Shown here piece after piece: positions 16,653 to 25,581 of a DNA stretch of 64,000 nucleotides. Source of the DNA: Clostridium_AM tanneri (GTDB taxonomy: Bacteria > Bacillota > Clostridia > Clostridiales > Clostridiaceae). The notes under the pieces are model-generated. The model was not told where the DNA came from. It worked only from the letters and a program-made list of their open reading frames with translations, and did not search any database. Each line of letters opens with the position of its first letter. The first letter of the stretch is position 1. The stretch lies in NCBI RefSeq assembly GCF_033659955.1, contig NZ_JARUJP010000011.1, positions 59,651 through 123,650 on the forward strand, written 5' to 3'. The position numbers were made by a program, and so were the translations under genes.

Positions 16653-17786
16653 ATGAAGAAGATAGATAGTAAGTGGGTAAATAGCATTATAATAATAATT
16701 GTGATTATATTTGTTAGCTGTGCATTTGTAGGATGTAAATCTAATAAAAAGGAACAGGCAAAAGAAAGCACAGAAACTTTTGATATGAAGGCTGCTACAA
16801 ATGTAACAGAAACATATATGAAGTATTTGATGAAAGGCGATATAGAGAATAGTAAAAAGTTCTATTCTAAAGAACTTTTAAAGTCTTCAGCACCAGAAGA
16901 AAATAAGAGTTTAAAGATTTTTGGTTATAATTTGTCTGACACAAGTGAGGTTGGAAAGTCTGGAGTATTTAAGCTGAGAGTTTCCAGGTCAGATGTTACA
17001 AAACCTTTTGCATCTTTAGATGAATATTCTATTAAAATATCAAAGGAAGACACCGATTATAAGATAAATGAGACTAATAATAATGTACAAAAGGAAGCAT
17101 TTATAGAGGGTGATCAAATAAGATTAAGAAATAAGAACAATGTAAGCACAAACTTAGTGATAGACCTAGGCAGCATACCCAACTTTGCTTTTTCTAAAGA
17201 TGATAAAAGTAATATAGATAAAATACCAGTACCAAGAGCTAAATTTAGCATAATTAATTTCGCCTATGGTGGAGATAACTTAGCATTAGCTACTGAAGAT
17301 AAGGATTCCTACATTGCGTTAATAAAAATAGATGAATCCCTAGCCGTACAGTCAGATAAAGGCGGCGGCGGTGATGAACAAGGTGGTGGCGGAAACGGAG
17401 GTGGAGCTAAAGCAGGTCAAGATACCGGTGGCTCCAAAACAAAAGAAAAGCCTATCGGAAAGGAAATTACTACTTTAGACTTATTAAGAGATTCAAGAGT
17501 AGAATTAATAAGTTTTTCTCCAGAAGAAAAACATGTTACAGTTCAATATACTAAGCCTGGTGTTGGGCATTGCATACGTATTTATAAGATGGATGGTGGA
17601 GATATGATACCTTTTAAGTTTGAGGAAAAGTACCCATTAGATAAGGTGGATGTGGTTATTTCTTCATATGATAAGGACACTATAAACTATGATGTGATAC
17701 CTAAAAAAGCAGGAGACAAAACTGTTAACAATATTATAGGGAAGTGGCAATTGAGTCTTAAGGATTTTAAAGAGAAGAAAATGTGA
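16653..17786 (+). CDS. Lipoprotein with glycine-rich linker, unknown function
   Basis: A 377-residue protein, not recognised. A hydrophobic N-terminus (residues about 11-27) ends in the lipobox FVGC (Cys 28), so it should be anchored outside the membrane. Residues 30-150 are a lysine/serine-rich alpha+beta domain. Residues about 234-262 form a low-complexity Gly/Gln/Asp linker (GGGGDEQGGGGNGGGA). The encoding bases (about 17356-17430) are much richer in G/C than their surroundings. A second beta-rich domain follows. The start has GGAGGGAAGG. It lies 37 bp upstream of a TIGR01212 radical SAM gene; whether they share a transcript is unclear. Confidence 0.65.
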   Translation: MKKIDSKWVNSIIIIIVIIFVSCAFVGCKSNKKEQAKESTETFDMKAATNVTETYMKYLMKGDIENSKKFYSKELLKSSAPEENKSLKIFGYNLSDTSEVGKSGVFKLRVSRSDVTKPFASLDEYSIKISKEDTDYKINETNNNVQKEAFIEGDQIRLRNKNNVSTNLVIDLGSIPNFAFSKDDKSNIDKIPVPRAKFSIINFAYGGDNLALATEDKDSYIALIKIDESLAVQSDKGGGGDEQGGGGNGGGAKAGQDTGGSKTKEKPIGKEITTLDLLRDSRVELISFSPEEKHVTVQYTKPGVGHCIRIYKMDGGDMIPFKFEEKYPLDKVDVVISSYDKDTINYDVIPKKAGDKTVNNIIGKWQLSLKDFKEKKM

Positions 17787-17823
17787 TATAATTAAAGATA
17801 AAAAGTATAATTGGAGAGTAAAT

Positions 17824-18744
17824 ATGCTGTGGGGAGACAAAAGATATTATAATTTAAATTATTTTTTAAGACAAAAGTTTGGAAGTAAAGTATTTAAGAT
17901 ATCCTTGGATGCAGGGTTTTCTTGCCCTAATAGAGATGGTACTATAAGTAAAGGTGGATGCCTTTTCTGCAGTGAAAGAGGTTCCGGTGACTTTGCAGGA
18001 AATAGATGCTTTTCTATAAAGGAACAATTTAAAGATATAAAAACAATGATGAACAACAAGTGGAGAGAAGGAAAGTACATTGCTTATTTTCAGGCATATA
18101 CAAATACTTATGCGACTGTAGAGGTATTAAGGCAGAAGTATGAAGAAGCAATAAGCGAAGAAGGTGTTGTAGCATTGGCAATAGCTACAAGGCCAGATTG
18201 CCTTAGTGAAGAGGTACTAGAGCTTTTAGATGAATTTAATAAAAAAATATATACCTGGGTAGAGCTTGGGCTTCAAACTTCTAATGAAATAACAGCAAAA
18301 AAAATAAACAGAGGTTATAGTTTAGATGTATTCGAGAGAGCAGTAAACAATTTGAGAAAGATAAATATTGATGTAGTGGCCCATGTAATATTTGGATTAC
18401 CAGGTGAAGCTAAAGAAGACATGATGAATACTGTAAAATATGTTTCGAAGATAGGTGTTCAAGGAGTAAAGTACCATCTCCTACACCTGATGGAAAATAC
18501 GCCTTTGGTGAGCTTATATAATAGAGGGGAACTTAAATTCTTAGAGCAAGATGAGTATATAGATATAATATGTTCAGCCATATCTATTACCCCACCTGAT
18601 GTAGTAATTCATAGGCTAACAGGAGATGCACCAAGAAGTTTACTAATAGGTCCAAAATGGAGTTTAAAAAAATGGGAAGTATTAAATTCCATTGACGCTA
18701 AGCTTAAAGAAAAAGATATATATCAAGGAATACACTATAAATAA
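17824..18744 (+). CDS. TIGR01212-family radical SAM protein (YtqA-like)
   Basis: A 306-residue radical SAM protein with the family's unusual long spacing of the cluster motif: C-P-N-R-D-G ... G-G-C-L-F-C (residues about 33-48). It also carries the downstream ELGLQTSN and HVIFGLPGE motifs typical of Elp3/HemN-like barrels. Homologues (YtqA, YhcC) are widespread and poorly characterised. The 306-residue length is normal and the ATG follows GGAGAG. A terminator follows directly. Confidence 0.85.
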   Translation: MLWGDKRYYNLNYFLRQKFGSKVFKISLDAGFSCPNRDGTISKGGCLFCSERGSGDFAGNRCFSIKEQFKDIKTMMNNKWREGKYIAYFQAYTNTYATVEVLRQKYEEAISEEGVVALAIATRPDCLSEEVLELLDEFNKKIYTWVELGLQTSNEITAKKINRGYSLDVFERAVNNLRKINIDVVAHVIFGLPGEAKEDMMNTVKYVSKIGVQGVKYHLLHLMENTPLVSLYNRGELKFLEQDEYIDIICSAISITPPDVVIHRLTGDAPRSLLIGPKWSLKKWEVLNSIDAKLKEKDIYQGIHYK

Positions 18745-18754
18745 CTAATTTTAG

Positions 18755-18790
18755 GTTCTCTACTTCTTAAATAAGGTAGAGAACTTTTTA
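18755..18790 (+). terminator. Intrinsic terminator between the radical SAM gene and comB
   Basis: A 9-bp stem GTTCTCTAC/GTAGAGAAC (18755-18763 and 18776-18784) is followed by five T. It ends 16 bp before the comB start, so it either stops the upstream gene or acts as an attenuator for comB. Confidence 0.75.
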
Positions 18791-18805
18791 ATGGGGGAAA
18801 GTTTT

Positions 18806-19513
18806 ATGAAGATTGATTTAATAATTTCCGCAGATGATATAAAAAGAGAAAAGGTTGAAGGAAAATCAGTAGTAGTTATAGATATGCTTAGAGCTACATC
18901 TGTAATAGTTACTGCTATAAATAACGGATGCCAAGGAATAATACCAGTACTTACAGTAGAAGAGGCTTTTACCATAGCAAATAGGGATAGAAAGGTATAT
19001 GTATTAGGAGGGGAGAGAGAAGCGTTAAAAATAGATGGATTTAACTTTTCAAATTCTCCATTAGAGTATAAAAGAAATTCTGTGGAAGGAAAAAACTTAG
19101 TAATAACCACTAGTAACGGCACTAGGGCAATCAGAGGAAGCGTAGGAGCTAAGAATATTTTAATAGGAGCATTAATCAATGCTAGAGCTGTTGCTGACAG
19201 ATTGATTGAGTTAAATAACGATATAGTTATAGTTAATGCTGGAACTTATGGGCAGTTTTCCATGGATGATTTCATATGTAGTGGTTATATAATACACTGT
19301 ATAGCTGACAAAAAGTCTGATATAGAACTGACGGATATTTCAAAGACAGCTAGCTATATATATGGTGAAAATAAAGATGTGTTAAGATTTATAAAAGGAG
19401 CAACTCACTATAAAAGAATGAAAGAATTAAAATTAGACCACGACTTAAATTACTGCTGTCAAAAGGATATTATAGAAGTCGTACCAGAATACAGAGATGG
19501 GTTAATATCTTAA
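18806..19513 (+). CDS. comB: 2-phosphosulfolactate phosphatase family (ComB)
   Basis: A 235-residue ComB-family phosphatase. Motifs include VVVIDMLRATSVI (metal-binding Asp, near residue 23), TSNGTRAI (near 98) and the C-terminal DLNYCCQKDII stretch. In methanogens ComB makes sulfolactate for coenzyme M. In clostridia the physiological substrate is unknown, since coenzyme M is not made. The start at 18806 follows GGGGGAAAG; the ATG at 18791 would lie inside the terminator/RBS region. Confidence 0.82.
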   Translation: MKIDLIISADDIKREKVEGKSVVVIDMLRATSVIVTAINNGCQGIIPVLTVEEAFTIANRDRKVYVLGGEREALKIDGFNFSNSPLEYKRNSVEGKNLVITTSNGTRAIRGSVGAKNILIGALINARAVADRLIELNNDIVIVNAGTYGQFSMDDFICSGYIIHCIADKKSDIELTDISKTASYIYGENKDVLRFIKGATHYKRMKELKLDHDLNYCCQKDIIEVVPEYRDGLIS

Positions 19514-19522
19514 ATTTAAAAT

Positions 19523-19563
19523 TAGTGATGACTTTCAATAGATTATATTGAAAATCATCACTA
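19523..19563. terminator. Bidirectional hairpin between convergent comB and RlmI-like genes
   Basis: Arms of 18 nt (19523-19540 and 19546-19563) pair with one mismatch around a 5-nt loop, with AT-rich flanks on both sides. The position between converging genes fits a shared terminator. Confidence 0.65.
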
Positions 19564-19575
19564 GCTATAAAACTA

Positions 19576-20751
19576 TTAAACCACTTGAAATATATAAAAC
19601 TTTAAGTAGTATGACTCGTCAGAATTCCATAGTATTGGATGGTCTGAAGCTTGTGTTCTAAATTCCACTTGCCTTAACATTCTTCTAGCATCTTTAGCAG
19701 CATCAGCTATTGTATCCTTGAAAAGCTCTGGATTCATAAAATGTGAGCATGAGCATGTAACGAGAAAACCACCTGGCTTAACCATTTTTATGCCTCTTAG
19801 ATTAATCTCTTTGTAGCCTCTTACAGCACTATTTATAGTTGACCTAGATTTTGTAAAAGCAGGGGGATCTAGTATTACTACATCATATTGTCTTCCCTCT
19901 CTTACCCATTGTGGAAGAGCATCAAAAGCATTGTGACATTCAAACTTAACTACATCTGAAAGCCCATTTAACTCGGAGTTTCGGGTTGCTTCGTCTACAG
20001 CAAGTTGAGATATATCAAGTCCTAATACACTCTTAGCACCAGCTACACCAGCATTTAGCGCAAAGGAACCTGTATGAGTAAAACAATCTAATACATCAGC
20101 ATCTTTGCAAATTTTATGTATAGCATATCTATTTTCTTTTTGATCTAAGAAAAAGCCGGTCTTTTGACCATTTTCTATATCAACAGTATACTTAACACCG
20201 TTTTCTACAATTTGTATTTTCGTTTCAAAGGGTTCAGTTAAAAATCCTTTTGTTTGCTCCATACCTTCTAATTCACGTACTTTTACATCGCTTCGTTCAT
20301 ATACACCTTTAGCAGCAAAGTCTTCCTGCAGTATTTTAACTATTATCTGTTTATATTTATCTATACCTAATGAAAGAGATTGTATTACGTAATAATCTTC
20401 ATATTTGTCTATTATAAGACCAGGTACAAAATCTGCTTCTCCAAATAGGAATCTACAGCTTGAAGTAGCTATAACCTTCTTTCTATAATTCCAGGCATTA
20501 TGTAACCTTTTTCTGAAAAATTCTTCGTCTATTTCTTCATTAATGTCACGAGTCATCATTCTTATAGTGATTTTTGATAAGTCATTTATGTAACCCTTTC
20601 CTATAAAGCTTCCTTTAAAATTATAAACTTCAACAATATCACCATTTTCATAGGTACCATCGTAACCTTCTATCTCGCTAGTGTATATCCAAGGGTGACC
20701 ATTTTCAGCCTTTCTTCCCATACCTTTATGTAAATAAAATTTGCATGTCAT
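19576..20751 (-). CDS. Class I SAM-dependent rRNA methyltransferase, RlmI/YwbD-like
   Basis: A 391-residue protein with an N-terminal PUA domain (KGMGRKAENGHPWIYTSEIEG...GDIVEVY, residues 8-50) and a C-terminal Rossmann methyltransferase domain. The latter has VLDCFTHTGSFALNAG (SAM site), the DPPAF motif (VILDPPAFTKS) and SCSCSHFM. RlmI in E. coli makes m5C in 23S rRNA; the exact position modified here is not decidable. The start at 20751 is chosen because GGGAGGTAATG lies just before it; the open frame extends 29 codons upstream without support. Confidence 0.85.
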   Translation of the reverse strand: MTCKFYLHKGMGRKAENGHPWIYTSEIEGYDGTYENGDIVEVYNFKGSFIGKGYINDLSKITIRMMTRDINEEIDEEFFRKRLHNAWNYRKKVIATSSCRFLFGEADFVPGLIIDKYEDYYVIQSLSLGIDKYKQIIVKILQEDFAAKGVYERSDVKVRELEGMEQTKGFLTEPFETKIQIVENGVKYTVDIENGQKTGFFLDQKENRYAIHKICKDADVLDCFTHTGSFALNAGVAGAKSVLGLDISQLAVDEATRNSELNGLSDVVKFECHNAFDALPQWVREGRQYDVVILDPPAFTKSRSTINSAVRGYKEINLRGIKMVKPGGFLVTCSCSHFMNPELFKDTIADAAKDARRMLRQVEFRTQASDHPILWNSDESYYLKFYIFQVV

Positions 20752-20916
20752 TATAGCATTACCTCCCTGTTTTTTCATTATGTAGTATACCACAATTAAA
20801 AAGTTAATAATACTTAAAATTCCTTTGACATAAGTCATGATAATAAATTAAACTAGTTCTTGTATTATGTTTAAGAATTTTTATATTTTAAATATAGATA
20901 TTTAAGGAGAGAAGAT

Positions 20917-22473
20917 ATGAGTATACTAACAGTTAAAAATGTAAATCACGGTTTTGGAGACAGAGCAATATTTGAGGATGTATCTTTTAGACTTCTCAAA
21001 GGAGAGCATGTTGGACTTATAGGGGCAAATGGAGAAGGAAAATCAACTTTTATGAATATAATAACAGGAAAACTAGCTCCTGATGAAGGAACAATTGAAT
21101 GGTCTAATAGAGTAAGAGTTGGATACATGGATCAGCATGCCCAATTACAAAAAGGACAGACTATAAGGGACGTACTAAAAGGTGCTTTTCAATATCTTTT
21201 TGATCTTGAAAAGGAAATGTTAGAGATAACAGATAAAATGGCAGATGCATCCCCAGAAGAGTTAGAAAAGTTACTAGATGATATGGGAAATATTCAAGAC
21301 TTACTTGATAACAATGGTTTTTATGTTATAGATGTGAAAGTAGAAGAAGTGGCTGGCGGACTTGGACTTAGAGATATAGGACTTGATAAAGATGTTGCTG
21401 ACCTAAGTGGTGGCCAGAGAACTAAAGTTCTTTTAGCAAAGCTTCTTCTTGAGAATCCCGACATTTTACTTTTAGATGAGCCTACTAACTACTTAGATGA
21501 GAAGCATATTGAGTGGCTGAAGTTTTATCTTCAGAATTATGAGAATGCATTTATACTTATTTCTCATGATATTCCTTTCTTAAATAGTGTTATCAATTTA
21601 ATATATCATGTTGAAAATAAGAAGCTTACAAGATATGTAGGAGATTATGATAACTTTATTAGAGTATATGAAGCAAATAAGAGACAATTAGAATTGGCAT
21701 TTGAAAGACAACAAAAGGAAATAGCTAAGCTTGAAGATTTTGTGGCAAGAAACAAGGCAAGAGTTGCTACAGTGGGGATGGCCAAATCAAGACAAAAGCA
21801 ACTGGATAAAATGGAGAAAATAGAGTTAACAAAGGAAAAGGTAAAGCCAGAGTTTAATTTTAAGCCTACTAGAGCATCTGGTAAGCTTATATTTGAGACT
21901 ACAGACCTAGTAATAGGATATGATGAACCGCTTTCTAAACCATTGAACTTAACAATGGAAAGAGGAGATAAGATTGCTTTAGTAGGTGCTAATGGTCTTG
22001 GTAAGACTACTCTTTTAAAAAGTCTTATGGGGGAGTTAAAGCCTTTATCAGGAAAGGCAGAACTTGGAGATTACCAGTATATAGGATATTTTCAGCAGGA
22101 AATAAAAGAATCTAACTATAATACTTGTATAGAAGAAGTGTGGAGTGAGTTCCCATCATTTACTCAATATGAAATAAGAGCTGCTCTAGCAAAGTGTGGT
22201 CTTACTACGAAGCAGATAGAGAGCAAAATAGTGGTTCTTAGTGGTGGCGAGCAAGCTAAGGTAAGACTATGTAAGATATTAAATAGGGAAACCAATATTT
22301 TGATTCTGGATGAGCCTACCAACCATCTAGATGTTGATGCAAAGGAAGAGTTAAAAAGAGCATTAAAGGAATATAAGGGAAGTATTTTACTAGTTTGTCA
22401 CGAACCAGAGTTTTATAGAGATGTAGTTACAGATATCTGGGATTGTGAGCAATGGACAACTAAGATAGTATAA
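20917..22473 (+). CDS. ABC-F family ATPase (ribosome-associated)
   Basis: A 518-residue soluble protein with two ATP-binding cassettes and no membrane segments. Walker A GANGEGKST (near residue 36) and signature LSGGQRTKV come with Walker B LLLDEPTNYLDE; the second set is GANGLGKTT, LSGGEQAKV and LILDEPTNHLD. A basic linker of about 80 residues joins the domains, as in ABC-F factors that bind the ribosomal E site. Closest in style to YbiT/YdiF-like housekeeping members. I see no feature that specifies antibiotic resistance. It is monocistronic with its own terminator and starts ATG after AAGGAGAG. Confidence 0.88.
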   Translation: MSILTVKNVNHGFGDRAIFEDVSFRLLKGEHVGLIGANGEGKSTFMNIITGKLAPDEGTIEWSNRVRVGYMDQHAQLQKGQTIRDVLKGAFQYLFDLEKEMLEITDKMADASPEELEKLLDDMGNIQDLLDNNGFYVIDVKVEEVAGGLGLRDIGLDKDVADLSGGQRTKVLLAKLLLENPDILLLDEPTNYLDEKHIEWLKFYLQNYENAFILISHDIPFLNSVINLIYHVENKKLTRYVGDYDNFIRVYEANKRQLELAFERQQKEIAKLEDFVARNKARVATVGMAKSRQKQLDKMEKIELTKEKVKPEFNFKPTRASGKLIFETTDLVIGYDEPLSKPLNLTMERGDKIALVGANGLGKTTLLKSLMGELKPLSGKAELGDYQYIGYFQQEIKESNYNTCIEEVWSEFPSFTQYEIRAALAKCGLTTKQIESKIVVLSGGEQAKVRLCKILNRETNILILDEPTNHLDVDAKEELKRALKEYKGSILLVCHEPEFYRDVVTDIWDCEQWTTKIV

Positions 22474-22520
22474 AGCATCACTTGAATTTATGTAAGTGAT
22501 TATAGTCTATTATAATAATG

Positions 22521-22560
22521 AAAGTGACAAGAAAATCTATATGTTTCTTGTCACTTTTTT
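22521..22560. terminator. Terminator after the ABC-F gene
   Basis: A perfect 14-bp stem (22521-22534 and 22544-22557) with a 9-nt loop and six T. A weaker hairpin (ATCACTT...AAGTGAT, about 22478-22501) precedes it. It also lies just past the end of the convergent minus-strand gene. Confidence 0.85.
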
Positions 22561-22564
22561 AGGT

Positions 22565-22969
22565 TTATGGATTACTTTCATCACAAAGGCTTACAAAGTC
22601 TTCCTTTATCCAACCTTTCGAATTAGTTCTATCGTTAGAGCTTATAGATACTTCGTACCATACCTGATTATTAATTTTCCCACTATCATGTATTTCAATA
22701 AGCATGTCTTCTTTTAATAAATTTAGCGACGGGGAGTTAAGAAGAGGAGACATTAACAGTTCACATTTTTTCTTAACAATGCCTTTGTTGGTTGTTGGAT
22801 ACATATACTCTATGGTTACTTTTTTATCTGCTTTTGTTAATTGCTTCAGGTTGTTATTTTGATATTTTAGAAGCAAAATCTGTTTTCTTTGAGCTGACAT
22901 TTTATTTGTAAAGTAATAAGATGCACATAAGGCTGCAACTACTAATACTATAAATAAAAAGGTTAACAT
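22565..22969 (-). CDS. Membrane-anchored SH3-like domain protein
   Basis: A 134-residue protein with one N-terminal membrane helix (residues 2-20), a short charged coil and a C-terminal domain. The latter has the bacterial SH3-like pattern (LLMSPLLNSPSLNLLKEDMLIEI ... WYEVSIS...GWIKEDFVSL). Such domains usually bind cell wall peptides; the match is by pattern only. The ribosome binding site (GGGGGCGG) is unusually far, about 9-14 nt, from the ATG. It is a single gene, with no close partner on its strand. Confidence 0.6.
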   Translation of the reverse strand: MLTFLFIVLVVAALCASYYFTNKMSAQRKQILLLKYQNNNLKQLTKADKKVTIEYMYPTTNKGIVKKKCELLMSPLLNSPSLNLLKEDMLIEIHDSGKINNQVWYEVSISSNDRTNSKGWIKEDFVSLCDESNP

Positions 22970-23041
22970 GTCACATACCGCCCCCAGATAATATTATTTA
23001 ATAACAGTATATTCAATACAACTATAAAAACTGTCAATTAA

Positions 23042-23100
23042 TAAAATAATCGAGTAGAAGGTAGATAAGACTGTTATCTGCTTCATACTCGATTATTTTA
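23042..23100. terminator. Long hairpin after the HAD-family gene
   Basis: Outer arms of 15 nt are perfectly complementary (23042-23056 and 23086-23100) and the stem continues imperfectly inward. It starts 2 bp past the stop codon of the minus-strand HAD gene and is read into an A/T-rich tract. Confidence 0.7.
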
Positions 23101-23102
23101 AG

Positions 23103-23756
23103 TTAAACCGCTTTTGTTAGCTCATTATACTCGGAAATATACATATCAGCATGATTTATTATATCTTGTTTTTGATACTCAGAGTATAGATCATGGACAC
23201 CTATAACTACCATACCTGCTGACTTCGCTCCTTTAACAGCAGGAAGGATGTCTTCAAACACCGCACATTCTTCAGGCTGTAAGTTAAGCTTTTTAGCAGC
23301 AAGCAGGTATATATCCGGAAAGTCTTTTCCTCTTGTAACTTCATCAGTAGTACTTATAGAATCAAAAAAGTGATATATATCATTATTCTTCAAAGCAATT
23401 TCTATAAGAAGTTTGCAATTGCTGGTAGCTAGTCCTATTTTTATTCCTTTGGATTTTAAAAGGGATAAAAATTCTTTTGCACCGGCTTTTAGTTTCACAT
23501 CATGAGTATAGTGATGTATAGCCATATGATTCCATTCACTTTGAATTTCTTCTATACTGTCAGGAAGATCAAATCTATTTTTAAAGTATTGAGCAACTTC
23601 TGAAAAACTCATATGCTCTATTTCTTCTTTTAGATTATCAGGTAACTTTATATTCCTTTTTTCCAGATATTCCTCATCTACCTTAGTCCATACCCACATA
23701 GAGTCGATAAGTGTTCCATCCATATCAAATATAGCACCTTTAATATTTTTTAGCAT
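23103..23756 (-). CDS. HAD-superfamily phosphatase, beta-phosphoglucomutase-like
   Basis: A 217-residue haloacid dehalogenase-like hydrolase. Motif I FDMDGTLIDS (nucleophile Asp 10), motif II IGLATSNCK, motif III Lys in TRGKDFPDIY and motif IV VFEDILPAV are all present, with the alpha-helical cap between motifs I and II. This subgroup includes beta-phosphoglucomutases and small-molecule phosphatases; the substrate cannot be assigned. The ATG start has a GGGGTGA ribosome binding site. It lies downstream of the hydrogenase-like gene, separated from it by a terminator. Confidence 0.85.
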   Translation of the reverse strand: MLKNIKGAIFDMDGTLIDSMWVWTKVDEEYLEKRNIKLPDNLKEEIEHMSFSEVAQYFKNRFDLPDSIEEIQSEWNHMAIHHYTHDVKLKAGAKEFLSLLKSKGIKIGLATSNCKLLIEIALKNNDIYHFFDSISTTDEVTRGKDFPDIYLLAAKKLNLQPEECAVFEDILPAVKGAKSAGMVVIGVHDLYSEYQKQDIINHADMYISEYNELTKAV

Positions 23757-23800
23757 TATATCACCCCATTTTCTAGTATAACATTAAAGAAACAAATAAA

Positions 23801-23829
23801 ACAGCACCTCATTTTAAATTAGGTGCTGT
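23801..23829 (-). terminator. Terminator of the hydrogenase-like gene
   Basis: On the minus strand a 9-bp stem (ACAGCACCT with its complement, 23801-23809 and 23821-23829) is followed by TTTTATTTG. It lies 31 bp past the stop codon. Confidence 0.75.
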
Positions 23830-23859
23830 CTATATAAGTATTGGTATGTATTACTAATA

Positions 23860-25206
23860 CTAAAATTTTCTTTCAAATATTTCTATCTTTTTTTCATCTT
23901 TGAAGTCTTCTATAGATTCAATTCCTATATCACTTAGAATTTTATTCATACAGTCGCTATCTACAGATACCTTAATAGAGGAGTTATCAGCTAAGTGATC
24001 TACATGCTCTTTACCTTTTTCACGAGGTAAAATAGCTTTAGGACCACCAACACAGCCGCCTATACAGCCCATTCCTTCAATAAAATTAGCATCTATATCT
24101 CCATTTTTAGCTTTTTCAAGTATTGCTCTACATTCTTTTACACCATTTGCTTGAACTGTTCTTATAAGTTGATACTTTTCAGGAAATAGTCTTTCTACTG
24201 CTTCAGTTACAGCGGTAGATACACCACCGGTACGAGCATAAAGCCTTCCACCCCTTGAAGCATATTCTGTAGAAGAATCTTCATCTAGCTCTGCAGGATT
24301 AATATTTAATGATTCAAATATATCTTTTACCTCTGCAAAAGTAAGAACAAAATCTATATCGCCTAAAAGATCTTTTTCCTTAGCTTCTGCTTTTTTAGCA
24401 ACACAAGGTCCAATAAATACAACTTTACAGTCGGGATTTAACTCTTTCATTACTCTTCCCGATGCAATCATTGGGGATACAGAAGGTGAAACATATCTTA
24501 CTAAGTCATTATATACTCTCTTAAGCATACCTACCCACATAGGACAGCAACAGGAGGTTATCATTAGGTCTTCACGTTTCTTTACAAAGTGGTCGAATTC
24601 TACTGCTTCTTTTAAAGTAAGCATATCTGCAAAAAATGCTACTTCTATCATATCTGTAAAGCCTATTTTTTTAAAAGCGGCTCTTAGTTGATCAATAGTA
24701 ATCATATCTCCAAATTGACCAATAATGGCTGGAGCAACTGCAGCTATTACAGGGTGACCACCTTTAAGCAGTTCTAGTAGTGGTATAAATTCTACTCTAT
24801 CCAGTATTCCCCCTGTTGGGCATGCCTCTACGCAAAAACCGCAGTCTGTACATTTGTCATTATCAATTACACTTGTATTCTTTTCAGTATCTATAAAAAT
24901 TGCATTAAAGGGACAGGATTTTTGGCACATGGTCTCACCATTTACATCCACACAATCCATAGAACAATGCTTGATTTTGTTTACTATTTTGTGATTAGTT
25001 TCATATGAGCTTATTGCTTCTTTCAGTTCTTCTACAAAGTTGTCACTATAAGTTATACCTGTTCCGCAAAGGGAGGATATAACTCTACTGAGAGATTCCT
25101 TATCCACAGATTCCTGTGAAAGAATTTCTTTTACCTTTTCTTCAAAATTACCTTCATAATAAGCATTTACTATACTCTTAAACAAATCGCTATATTTTGC
25201 CTTCAT
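23860..25206 (-). CDS. [FeFe]-hydrogenase-like iron-sulfur protein (group B-like, TSCCCP motif)
   Basis: A 448-residue protein with an N-terminal ferredoxin-like region: CSMDC and CQKSCP at residues 81-98, then CTDCGFCVEACP at 119-130. This is followed by a hydrogenase large-subunit domain. Its H-cluster loops are TSCCCPMW (217-224), GPCVAKK (266-272) and EGMGCIGGCVGGP (377-389), so all four cluster cysteines are present. Two features depart from classical HydA: the extra cysteine in loop 1 (TSCCCP instead of TSCCPG) and the shortened loop 3. It is monomeric and has no maturase genes nearby. It starts with ATG after AGGAGTG. It may evolve or oxidise H2 with ferredoxin or act as a sensor. Confidence 0.85.
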   Translation of the reverse strand: MKAKYSDLFKSIVNAYYEGNFEEKVKEILSQESVDKESLSRVISSLCGTGITYSDNFVEELKEAISSYETNHKIVNKIKHCSMDCVDVNGETMCQKSCPFNAIFIDTEKNTSVIDNDKCTDCGFCVEACPTGGILDRVEFIPLLELLKGGHPVIAAVAPAIIGQFGDMITIDQLRAAFKKIGFTDMIEVAFFADMLTLKEAVEFDHFVKKREDLMITSCCCPMWVGMLKRVYNDLVRYVSPSVSPMIASGRVMKELNPDCKVVFIGPCVAKKAEAKEKDLLGDIDFVLTFAEVKDIFESLNINPAELDEDSSTEYASRGGRLYARTGGVSTAVTEAVERLFPEKYQLIRTVQANGVKECRAILEKAKNGDIDANFIEGMGCIGGCVGGPKAILPREKGKEHVDHLADNSSIKVSVDSDCMNKILSDIGIESIEDFKDEKKIEIFERKF

Positions 25207-25347
25207 CTTAACACTCCTCTTAACGTTCCTCGGAAGATTTAGAGTAAAATGGTATTTTGTACTATGCCGCTGTTAAATATAAGTTGCCCTAAAATTAAAA
25301 TTTAATTCGGATAATCTTGGATATGGTTATGTTAAAATTATATGAAA

Positions 25348-25372
25348 AAAGGACAAGATAATCTTGTCCTTT
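25348..25372 (-). terminator. tRNA-Pro terminator
   Basis: AAAGGACAAGAT pairs with ATCTTGTCCTTT across one base (25348-25359 and 25361-25372), with T-rich sequence following on the minus strand, immediately after the tRNA CCA end. Confidence 0.8.
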
Positions 25373-25448
25373 TGGTCGGGGTGACAGGGATTGAACCTGC
25401 GACCTCATGGTCCCAAACCACGCGCGCTCCCATCTGCGCCACACCCCG
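25373..25448 (-). tRNA. tRNA-Pro (TGG anticodon)
   Basis: A 76-nt cloverleaf on the minus strand. Acceptor CGGGGTG pairs with CACCCCG, the anticodon loop reads TTTGGGA (anticodon TGG), the T-loop is GTTCAATCC, and the CCA end is encoded. Confidence 0.96.
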
Positions 25449-25458
25449 TTACAATTTA

Positions 25459-25487
25459 ATTATATGTAATATAATGGGATAAGTCAA
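25459..25487 (-). promoter_or_regulatory. tRNA-Pro promoter
   Basis: TTGACT (25487-25482) and TATAAT (25464-25459) on the minus strand are spaced 17 bp apart, about 11 bp before the tRNA 5' end, as expected for a stable-RNA promoter. Confidence 0.75.
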
Positions 25488-25528
25488 GTGTTAATTATAT
25501 TTTTGTGTGAAATTTTAAAATATAATAT

Positions 25529-25569
25529 ATAAAGCTGACAGCAATAAAACCTTAAGGTGTCAGCTTTAT
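25529..25569 (-). terminator. Terminator of the small membrane protein gene
   Basis: ATAAAGCTGACA pairs with TGTCAGCTTTAT (25529-25540 and 25558-25569); A/T pairs extend the stem outward. It is directly downstream of the minus-strand gene. Confidence 0.7.
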
Positions 25570-25581
25570 ATAGACATAAAA

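Noticed and set aside
20917..22473. ABC-F protein as an antibiotic resistance factor
   Set aside because: It is in a housekeeping context with ordinary composition, and nothing in the linker specifies a resistance subfamily; a general translation factor is the safer reading.
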